NCBI GenBank assembly: GCA_034368805.1
Contig: JAXMLJ010000144.1
Location: 1-18,203 of the forward strand
DNA from: UBA2272 sp034368805
GTDB taxonomy: Bacteria; Actinomycetota; Coriobacteriia; Anaerosomatales; Anaerosomataceae
Reading direction: 5' to 3'
Length of the DNA: 18,203 nucleotides
Position numbers and translations under genes: made by a program
The notes under the pieces: model-generated
What the model was told of the DNA's origin: nothing
The model's input: the letters and a program-made list of their open reading frames with translations, nothing else
Databases searched by the model: none
Shown here: positions 7,593-13,685 of the stretch, in pieces
Layout of the letters: each line of letters begins with the position of its first letter
How positions within the stretch are numbered: the stretch's first letter is position 1

Positions 7593-7943
7593 ATGGCTCT
7601 ATCTATGAGACTCGAGGAAGAGCAGGATCGCTGGACGCTCGTGATGAGCGGAGACCTGGACTACAGCGAGTGCGCTTCGTTCAGGATGACGATCGACCGC
7701 ATTCTCAAGCACGGACCGCCGGCGACGGTGATCGACCTGTCCGCAGTCGATCACCTCGACAGTTCGGGACTGGGGCTGCTGCTGTCGTTGTCGAAGGAGT
7801 ACGGCGCCAGCGGAGGTCGCCTCATACTCGTGACCAACGAGTCCGTCGACAGCATCCTGGACCTCACGCGCCTGTCGACCATCTTCTCGTGTGCGAGATC
7901 GGCAGATGAGGCCACCGCCATTCTCGGCGACGCCCGCAACTGA
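7593..7943 (+). CDS. STAS-domain anti-sigma factor antagonist (second, divergent copy)
   Basis: A 116-residue STAS domain and the only plus-strand gene in the window. HLDSSGLGLLLSLS carries the candidate phospho-serine (S57/S58). It shares the fold and the DSSGLG motif with the protein at 7083-7418 but differs elsewhere, so it is a paralogue rather than a recent duplicate. The ATG at 7593 (MALSMRLEEE) is chosen because GGGGGG lies about 5 bases upstream and the domain begins there; a second ATG at codon 5 is possible. It converges on the TPR gene ending at 8016 and is separated from it by a terminator. Confidence 0.88.
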   Translation: MALSMRLEEEQDRWTLVMSGDLDYSECASFRMTIDRILKHGPPATVIDLSAVDHLDSSGLGLLLSLSKEYGASGGRLILVTNESVDSILDLTRLSTIFSCARSADEATAILGDARN

Positions 7944-7960
7944 GGCGAGAACCCGACGAG

Positions 7961-7993
7961 AACGAAAACGGCCGACCCTGAGGGGCCGGCCGT
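7961..7993 (-). terminator. Rho-independent terminator after the TPR membrane-protein gene
   Basis: A hairpin at 7968-7993 pairs ACGGCCG with CGGCCGT (7 bp), then one mismatch and 3 more GC pairs around a 4-base loop. Read on the minus strand it is followed by TTTTCGTT, the expected U tract, so it best ends the transcript from 8016 upward. It may also stop the converging plus-strand STAS transcript, though without a U tract in that direction. Confidence 0.75.
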
Positions 7994-8015
7994 CGCATGG
8001 CGTGAGCGCACGCAC

Positions 8016-8600
8016 TTAAGGGGCGGTGGTCACCTCGTCCGAGGGCGCGGGTGCGCCACCGAGTTCGGCCAACATACCGCGTGCATTCTCCACCTGGGCC
8101 GCAAGTACGGTGCTGTCGGCCGCCTGGTCGATGAAGGCCTGGAGCGCAGCCGGCGCGTCGGCACTCTGCCCGTAGTACAGGGCGAACGCTTTGTTGCCGA
8201 GTGCCACCTCGTCGTCAGGCCTGAGCGCAAGCACCTGGTCGTAGTACGTGACCGCGCTCAGCCAGAACGGTATGGAGGCCGCTGCCTGGCCGCTTTGATA
8301 GATCTCGACCGCCCACTCGTAGTAGGCGTGGGCTACCTGGATGACGATGTCAGGGTTGGTGGGGTTCGACTGCGCTGCAACGAGCGCCGCGTCGACGCGC
8401 GGCTGGTAGGTCTCCGAGAAGATCCCGCTCGTGCCCGCGGCACCGTCGGTGGTGGTCGTACCGCCACCCGCGCCACTCAGGCTCGCGATGACGACCGCGA
8501 TACCACCCACACCGAACGAGGCGACGACGAGGATGATCACCACGCGCATCCACATGGGCGTCTGTGATTTGTTGACCGCCATTGGCGACTTCGATGCCAT
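8016..8600 (-). CDS. Membrane-anchored TPR-like protein of unknown function
   Basis: A 194-residue protein with one membrane helix at about residues 18-42 and an outer domain with helical repeats (AYYEWAVEIYQSG, ALRPDDEVALGNKAFALYYG) that look like two or three TPR units. TPR modules mediate protein contacts; the anchored layout recalls CcmH/NrfG-type assembly factors, but nothing specific confirms that. The ATG at 8600 is preceded by GGAGGA about 5 bases upstream; a frame start six codons earlier is not needed. It is the second gene of a pair with 8664-9068 and ends at a strong terminator. Confidence 0.8.
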   Translation of the reverse strand: MASKSPMAVNKSQTPMWMRVVIILVVASFGVGGIAVVIASLSGAGGGTTTTDGAAGTSGIFSETYQPRVDAALVAAQSNPTNPDIVIQVAHAYYEWAVEIYQSGQAAASIPFWLSAVTYYDQVLALRPDDEVALGNKAFALYYGQSADAPAALQAFIDQAADSTVLAAQVENARGMLAELGGAPAPSDEVTTAP

Positions 8601-8620
8601 TCTGTCCTCCAGACACACAG

Positions 8621-8651
8621 GAGGCCCGACCGACTCACGCGGCCGGGCCTC
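8621..8651 (-). terminator. Stem-loop between the two small membrane-protein genes
   Basis: An 8-bp GC-rich stem (GAGGCCCG with CGGGCCTC) plus two inner pairs sits in the 63-base gap between the genes ending at 8664 and starting at 8600. On the minus strand it is followed by CTGTGTGTCT, a poor U tract, so it may only reduce read-through into the TPR gene or protect the upstream transcript end. Confidence 0.4.
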
Positions 8652-8663
8652 GCGGGTTCGGTT

Positions 8664-9068
8664 CTACTCGCCCTCGGCACCCTCGGCCGGGGCAGTCTCG
8701 GTCGTCTCACCAACGCCCTCGACAGGTGGATGACCCTCGGGCAGCTGCCCGGACTCCAGCTGATCCGGCGAGAGCTGCGGCGCGGGTACGCCCGTGCCGG
8801 TCGTCGTGGTCGTCCCACTGACGGCGGTCCCTCCGGGAGCCACGACGAAACCGATGATCACCCCGACGAGGAGACCGACGACCGTCATCAGCGCAGCCAC
8901 CATCATGCTGACGTTCTGCTCGAAGAACGCGGGCGATGTGGCGCTCGCAGACGGAGCAGCACTCCTCGGCGCCTTCGCGGGTACGCTCTTGGCGCCGGAC
9001 TTGGATGCGTCCTTGGCCGACGGGGCCGGAGCCTCGTCTTCGTCGAAGAAGAAGTCCTGATCGCTCAC
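8664..9068 (-). CDS. Small single-span membrane protein, unknown function
   Basis: A 134-residue protein not assigned to a family. It has an acidic start (SDQDFFFDEDE), an Ala/Ser/Lys-rich linker, one membrane helix at about residues 54-77, and a Thr/Gly/Pro/Glu-rich low-complexity outer tail. The start is GTG at 9068 with GAGGAGG about 9 bases upstream. It precedes the TPR protein by 63 bp, and both proteins have the same plan (short cytoplasmic start, one span, outer part beginning with Gly/Thr-rich sequence), so they may act together in the membrane. Confidence 0.75.
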   Translation of the reverse strand: MSDQDFFFDEDEAPAPSAKDASKSGAKSVPAKAPRSAAPSASATSPAFFEQNVSMMVAALMTVVGLLVGVIIGFVVAPGGTAVSGTTTTTGTGVPAPQLSPDQLESGQLPEGHPPVEGVGETTETAPAEGAEGE

Positions 9069-9113
9069 GTACGAATACCTCCTCGGTCATCGGTCATTCT
9101 GGCCACAGGCGCC

Positions 9114-9551
9114 TCATGGGCGCTCGCGACCTCGCGAGATTATAGCACTGACCCTCGGGGAGAAGCGGGCGTTGCGCTGAAGCCGACGCTCGGCCGCCCG
9201 GATACCCAGCACGGCGATATTCGCCGAGGCCAGACCACCTATCAGGCCCGTGATCTCCGGGTTCAGCCCCAGCCCCTCGCCAAGCAAGAAACCGGCCAAG
9301 TATCCGAGCAGCAGAGAGAGCACGGGGACCACGAAGACGGCGATGGCCGCCCGGGAACGGATCGTGTCCGGGATGACGACCTTCACCTCGTCACCGACGG
9401 TCGCGCCGAGCTCGTCTCGCACGTCATGCATCACGGTCTCGCCGCCGGACCCCTGCGAGCACACACTGCAGCCGCCACAGGCCGCCGAGACCTGCATACG
9501 GACGTCGACGGTACCGTCACGGACGGTGATCACCGTTCCCTGCTCATGCAC
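9114..9551 (-). CDS. RseC/SoxR-reducing-system-like membrane protein
   Basis: A 145-residue protein with an N-terminal beta-rich part carrying a cysteine cluster, ACGGCSVC (C25, C28, C31), and two membrane helices at about 66-90 and 98-117. This is the plan of the RseC family, linked in other bacteria to Rnf/Rsx electron transport and SoxR reduction; the cysteines could bind an iron-sulphur cluster. The start is GTG at 9551, 6 bp after the amidohydrolase stop, so the two are cotranscribed. No rnf/rsx genes are in the window. Confidence 0.85.
   Translation of the reverse strand: MHEQGTVITVRDGTVDVRMQVSAACGGCSVCSQGSGGETVMHDVRDELGATVGDEVKVVIPDTIRSRAAIAVFVVPVLSLLLGYLAGFLLGEGLGLNPEITGLIGGLASANIAVLGIRAAERRLQRNARFSPRVSAIISRGRERP
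9139..9144 (-). promoter_or_regulatory. Extended -10 promoter for the 9068-8016 gene pair
   Basis: The minus strand reads TGCTATAAT: a perfect TATAAT with the TGn extension. It lies inside the 3' end of the rseC-like gene, about 70 bases before the GTG at 9068. No clear -35 is present, as is usual for extended -10 promoters. Confidence 0.5.
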
Positions 9552-9557
9552 GCGACA

Positions 9558-10907
9558 TCAGTCCCGCACCTTCAGCCGCATCTCCTCGAGCCGGTCTCGC
9601 ATGACCTCCGGATCGAGGGTCAGGAACCGGCCGCGGTCGTACAGGATGGACCCGTTGACCATCGTCATCAACACATCCTCCTGGTTCGAGGTGTGCACGA
9701 GCGCGCTGTAGGGGTTCTGGGTGGGCACCTGGTAGCTCTGCGACAGATCGACGGCTATGATGTCCGCGCGCTTACCGGGCTCGAGCGTACCGATCAGGTG
9801 GTCGAGCTTGAGCGCCCGGGCGCCATCGAGCGTGGCCATCGTGATGAAGGTCTTCGAGCTGAAGAAGCCGTCCTCACCATGCATACCACGCTGGATCAGC
9901 AGCCCGACCCGCATCTCGTCGAAGAAGTCCATGGTGCTGTTGGATGCCGGCGAATCGGTACCGAGTCCCACGCGCAACTCGCGGATCGAGAACTTGCGAA
10001 GCGGGGCTGTGCCCATACCGAGCTTCGCGTTGCACCGGGCGCAGTAAGCGATGGCAACATCCGCCCGCTCGAGAATGGCTATGTCATCGTCGTCCACATG
10101 CACGCAGTGGACCGCCATCACGTTGGCCAGGTCGAGCAGTCCCCACTGATAGATGTAGCGCACGGGGCTCACGCCCGTAGGCATCCACGGCTGGTCGGCC
10201 CAGCCGGACTGCGTCCGGAAGTCCTGTCCGAGGGGCGACGAACCGTACTTCACGAAATCGTACTCGTCCTTCGAGCCGGCAAGATGCAGCGCCACATGCG
10301 TATCGGCGCCGCCCACCGCCTCGGCGATCGACTGGAAGAGCCGCGGATGGCAAGTGTACGGGGAGTGCGGCGCGATGCCGATGGACAGGCGGTCCGGGTC
10401 GGTCCGCGTCGCCCACTCGGCCATGTCGGCCAAGGCGCGCGATAGCTCACGGTCGATCGCAGCGGTGTCCATGGTCGAGATCTCACGGTACAGAACGCCG
10501 CGCAGCCCCGAGTCGCTGGCGGCCGCCACAGACGCGCCGGAGTCGCTCACATCGGCGATCGTCGTGATGCCCGAGCGGATCGCCTCGACCGCGCCGAGTA
10601 TCGCCGAGTCCGCCCAGTCCTGCTCGGAGAGGAACGCTTCGCGCCGCTGGACCTCCATCTTCCACCGCGAGTACGGGAGGTCGTCGACCACGCCGCGGAA
10701 GACCGAGTACTCGAGGTGCGTGTGCAGGTCGATGAAGCCCGGCATGAGCGCCGCGAGGCCGTAGTCGACGACTTCCTCGTCGGGATGCGCCGCGAGCAGA
10801 TCGCTGCGAGCACCGACCGCGACGATGTCGGTACCGCGCACCAGCACCGCACCGTCATCGATGTGGGGACCGCTCACGGGAAGCACGTAACGTGCGAGAA
10901 GCAGCAT
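9558..10907 (-). CDS. Metal-dependent amidohydrolase (MtaD/chlorohydrolase-type deaminase)
   Basis: A 449-residue cytoplasmic amidohydrolase. Visible motifs are the metal-binding GFIDLHTH (H62, H64), APHSPYTCH, ALHLAGSKDE, the later AVHCVH, and the metal-ligand Asp in GLGTDSPASNSTMD. The C-terminus closes with GTLEPGKRADIIAVD. Relatives deaminate S-adenosylhomocysteine, 5'-methylthioadenosine, guanine or aminodeoxyfutalosine. Because it lies 71 bp downstream of menG, aminodeoxyfutalosine deaminase (futalosine route to menaquinone) is an attractive assignment, but the motifs alone do not separate these substrates. The ATG at 10907 has GGAGG about 8 bases upstream. Confidence 0.9.
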   Translation of the reverse strand: MLLLARYVLPVSGPHIDDGAVLVRGTDIVAVGARSDLLAAHPDEEVVDYGLAALMPGFIDLHTHLEYSVFRGVVDDLPYSRWKMEVQRREAFLSEQDWADSAILGAVEAIRSGITTIADVSDSGASVAAASDSGLRGVLYREISTMDTAAIDRELSRALADMAEWATRTDPDRLSIGIAPHSPYTCHPRLFQSIAEAVGGADTHVALHLAGSKDEYDFVKYGSSPLGQDFRTQSGWADQPWMPTGVSPVRYIYQWGLLDLANVMAVHCVHVDDDDIAILERADVAIAYCARCNAKLGMGTAPLRKFSIRELRVGLGTDSPASNSTMDFFDEMRVGLLIQRGMHGEDGFFSSKTFITMATLDGARALKLDHLIGTLEPGKRADIIAVDLSQSYQVPTQNPYSALVHTSNQEDVLMTMVNGSILYDRGRFLTLDPEVMRDRLEEMRLKVRD

Positions 10908-10943
10908 CAGGAGGACCTCCGCGGTGGGACGTGTCGGCCCCTA

Positions 10944-10972
10944 ATCCTACACGCTCGGGGCCAGCCGCTCCA
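10944..10972 (-). promoter_or_regulatory. Possible internal promoter of the amidohydrolase gene
   Basis: On the minus strand TGGAGC and TAGGAT are separated by 17 bases, close to the TTGAGC-N17-TAGGAT found upstream of the TPR gene at 17915. It overlaps the 3' end of menG and lies in the 71-base gap before 10907. Confidence 0.33.
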
Positions 10973-10978
10973 CCAGGC

Positions 10979-11707
10979 TCACTTTGCCGCGACGTGTACC
11001 GCGACGATGCCAAACGTGAGGTTGTGCCACATGACTTCGCTGAAGCCGACGCGGTGCAGCTCGCCGGCGAGCGCCACCTGCCCGGGGAACTGAAGGATCG
11101 AGTCGTTGAGATACTGGAACGACTCCCGGTCTCCCGTGAGCCGGCCGCCCAGGAACGGGATCACCGTGCGCAGGTAGAAGTGGTAGAACGCGCGGAACGG
11201 CGGGAAGGGAGGACGACTGAACTCGAGCACTACGTAGCGTCCGCCGGGACGCAGCACGCGGTAGACCTCCCGGAAGTTCGCCGCGCGGTCCGGAAGGTTG
11301 CGGACACCGAAGGCCACGGTCACCACGTCGAAGCTCTCGTCGGGAAACGGCAGGTCCTGGGCGTCGACCACGGCGAAGTCGATGACAGTGTCGCCTTCGT
11401 ACGCAGCGGCTTTCGCGCGCCCGACTTCGAGCATCTCGGGCACGAAGTCGGTGGACAGCACGCGCGCCGGGGCGCCGAGCCTGGCAAGCGCCAGCGTGAG
11501 ATCGCCGGTCCCGGCGGCGAGGTCGAGCACTTCCGAGTTCCGCTTGAGACGCGCAAGCTTCACGGTCTTCGCCCGCCAGTGACGATCGATGCCGAGACTG
11601 GACAGCGCGTTGAACCGGTCGTACTCGGGAGCGATGGTGCTGAAGATATGCTTGACCCGGTCGGTCATCGGACGACCTGCGGCGTCTTCGTCGGCCCGCC
11701 TGATCAT
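10979..11707 (-). CDS. menG: Demethylmenaquinone methyltransferase (UbiE/MenG)
   Basis: An S-adenosylmethionine-dependent C-methyltransferase of 242 residues that makes the last step of menaquinone synthesis (addition of the 2-methyl group). It shows the SAM-binding motif DLAAGTGDL (62-70), the VVDAQDLPFPDESFD segment, and two family signatures: AFGVRNLPDR and LEFSRP. I chose the ATG at 11707 (MIRRAD) because GGGGAG sits about 6 bases upstream and the codon lies 2 bp after the stop of the radical SAM gene; MTDRVK at 11668 is a possible alternative. With no ubiquinone genes visible and an anaerobic context, menaquinone is the likely substrate. Confidence 0.93.
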   Translation of the reverse strand: MIRRADEDAAGRPMTDRVKHIFSTIAPEYDRFNALSSLGIDRHWRAKTVKLARLKRNSEVLDLAAGTGDLTLALARLGAPARVLSTDFVPEMLEVGRAKAAAYEGDTVIDFAVVDAQDLPFPDESFDVVTVAFGVRNLPDRAANFREVYRVLRPGGRYVVLEFSRPPFPPFRAFYHFYLRTVIPFLGGRLTGDRESFQYLNDSILQFPGQVALAGELHRVGFSEVMWHNLTFGIVAVHVAAK

Positions 11708-11709
11708 CG

Positions 11710-13479
11710 TCACTCCCCGTCCATGAAGCGCTTGTCCACCGGCCGCAGACGAGGGAACAGCGTCTCGATGTTCACGCGGAACCAGAGTCGGGCGTTGTTG
11801 AAGAAGTGTCCCGAGTCGAGGCGTGCGGGCCAGTTGAGCTCGGACTTCTCGCACACGGTGTTCTCGTTGAGCACGTCGATCTCGCGCTTGAACGCCGTGA
11901 GCAGGGTTCCGCGCTGCGGCTCCTCGTGGGTCATGATGTGGTCTATCCGCGCCATCGCTATCTGCGCCTCGAGTACGCGCCGCTCGGTGATGTTCGCGGT
12001 CCTCTCATCGACCGCACCCACCTTCGCCTTGACGCGGTTGAGTCCGATAGCCGCCTCGTACGTGGAGTCGACCATCTCGTCCAAGGTCATCGCGTCGGGC
12101 ACGTAGTTCAGGATGTACTTCCATGACGGCTGGATGAGCCGCTGGCGGTGCTCCTCGAGTGTGCGTGCCCGCAGCGTATACCCGTACCGCTCGGGATCCT
12201 CGAACACCATGGAGCCCGGATCGAGGAAGGGCGCCATCGGTCCGATGAAGGGAAGCAGCCGGGGGTCGTTGCCGGTGCGGGCGTACAGCTGCTCCACCGC
12301 CTCAACGGTGCCGAGCACCGAGTCCGCCGTCTGCGTGGGGATACCGGTCATGAAGTACAGATCGAACCGCTGGCAGCCGTGACGGAACGCCGCCTCGACC
12401 GACGCGCCGAGGGCCTCCCACGTGTACGGCTTGCCGAACACCGCGCGAACAGCGTCGTCGTGACTCTCGGCAGAGACCTCCACCGAATAGTCGTTGAGAT
12501 TCTCGTCGAGCAGCGCGTAGAAGTCCTCCGTCGGCGGCGTGAAGAACTCGAAGCCGATCGGGTTCTTGAAGTCGATGCGCCTGAGTCCCGTGATGAACGC
12601 GTCCACGTAGTCGTCGCCGGCCTGCCGGAAGTCATTGAGCACGAAGACCGGGCCGGGGATGTGGCGGGCGATGTGCGCGATGTCGCGGACGAGCAGCTCG
12701 GGATCACGAAACGCGACACGATCGCGGCCGAAGTGCTCGCGGAACGCCGTAGCCGAGCCGCCGCAGGTCACGCAGTTGCGCGTGCAGCCACGGCACGTGA
12801 GCGAAGCGGAGACGGGATACGACAGCCAGCCTTTGAACGGCAGAGCGGAGACCATGTCGCGGTCGCGGATGACCGAGCGCATCGAGAAACGGTAGTCGAG
12901 GTTCACGTGATCGAACGTCGCCGGCACGTGCGAGAGCGGGTTGACCACAGCGGCACCCGACGCGTCCTTGTATGTGAGGTTGGGGATGTCGGCGACACTG
13001 CCGCCGCGCTTGAGCGCGTACATCAGGCGCGTGAACGGCTCCTCCGTGGAGTCGCCGCGCACGACGTAGTCCACGCAGTCGTACCCGATGAGCTCCTCGT
13101 GATAGTAGGAGGCCGTGAACCCGCCAAAGACCACGGGCGTGTCCGGATGATACTTCTTGCACAGCCGCGCGATCTCGATCGAACCGTGCGCATGCGGCGC
13201 CCAGTGCAGATCTATGCCGAAGGCGATCGGATCCATCTCACGGATCGCCTTCTCCACGTCGAACTTCGGCTTGTGAAGCATGAGTACCGCGAGGTTGACC
13301 AGACGGACCATCAACCCGTGCCGCTCCATATACTCGGCGATGGTGGTGAAGCCGAGCGGATACATCTCGAAGATCGGGCTCGAGGGCACGAGGTCCGAGA
13401 CGGGGCCGTACATGATGGAGGTTTCGCGAAAGTCGTAGACGCTTGGCGCATGCAGCAGGACGAGGTCCGCTTTGGGCAT
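11710..13479 (-). CDS. B12-binding-type radical SAM protein, Ta0216-like
   Basis: A 589-residue enzyme. Residues about 5-160 form a B12-binding-like Rossmann domain (IAFGIDLHWAPH, VVFGGFTASYY, DYVVRGDSTEEP). The radical SAM cluster motif CTRNCVTC (C232, C236, C239) follows, with an extra Cys at 229 in CRGC. After it come GFEFFTPP and LYFMTGIPTQT, typical of the SAM barrel. The last 140 or so residues are an unassigned helical domain. The DxHxxG cobalamin motif is not clearly present, so cobalamin use is uncertain. I recall a family of this shape named after Thermoplasma Ta0216; the function is unassigned. It is only 2 bp upstream of menG, so the pair is surely cotranscribed and perhaps translationally coupled. 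The ATG at 13479 starts the fold directly (MPKADLVLLHAPS). Confidence 0.85.
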   Translation of the reverse strand: MPKADLVLLHAPSVYDFRETSIMYGPVSDLVPSSPIFEMYPLGFTTIAEYMERHGLMVRLVNLAVLMLHKPKFDVEKAIREMDPIAFGIDLHWAPHAHGSIEIARLCKKYHPDTPVVFGGFTASYYHEELIGYDCVDYVVRGDSTEEPFTRLMYALKRGGSVADIPNLTYKDASGAAVVNPLSHVPATFDHVNLDYRFSMRSVIRDRDMVSALPFKGWLSYPVSASLTCRGCTRNCVTCGGSATAFREHFGRDRVAFRDPELLVRDIAHIARHIPGPVFVLNDFRQAGDDYVDAFITGLRRIDFKNPIGFEFFTPPTEDFYALLDENLNDYSVEVSAESHDDAVRAVFGKPYTWEALGASVEAAFRHGCQRFDLYFMTGIPTQTADSVLGTVEAVEQLYARTGNDPRLLPFIGPMAPFLDPGSMVFEDPERYGYTLRARTLEEHRQRLIQPSWKYILNYVPDAMTLDEMVDSTYEAAIGLNRVKAKVGAVDERTANITERRVLEAQIAMARIDHIMTHEEPQRGTLLTAFKREIDVLNENTVCEKSELNWPARLDSGHFFNNARLWFRVNIETLFPRLRPVDKRFMDGE

Positions 13480-13539
13480 CAGAAGGTGGTCCTCTCACAC
13501 CGCGAATCCCCGCGGGAAGTCATGACAGAACGACGGCGC

Positions 13540-13545
13540 AGTATA
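13540..13545 (-). promoter_or_regulatory. Extended -10 promoter of the radical SAM-menG operon
   Basis: The minus strand reads TGCTATACT, a TGn extension plus a hexamer matching TATAAT at 5 of 6 positions, 61 bases before the ATG at 13479. It closely resembles the TGCTATAAT element at 9139-9144. No clear -35 is seen. Confidence 0.45.
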
Positions 13546-13609
13546 GCACAGGGCCTGAGGTGGAGATTCGCCGCCGGGGCTGTCAGCCCTGCCTGCGCGA
13601 CACGATATG

Positions 13610-13643
13610 GGAGGGCCCGCACCCCTGTGGGTACGGGCCCTCC
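13610..13643 (-). terminator. Strong GC-rich hairpin terminating the multihaem cytochrome gene
   Basis: A 10-bp perfect stem (GGAGGGCCCG with CGGGCCCTCC) followed inward by a mismatch and four more pairs around a 4-base loop, 43 bases beyond the cytochrome stop at 13686. It lacks a U tract on the minus strand, but its stability and place between two separately promoted genes support a terminator. Confidence 0.6.
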
Positions 13644-13685
13644 GGCGCGACCTTCACACGATCGCAGTCGGTCTGTTCGAGCGTC

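Noticed and set aside
8730..10445. Plus-strand open frame of 571 codons
   Set aside because: It runs across three clear minus-strand genes and their gaps, with His/Arg-rich composition typical of shadow frames.
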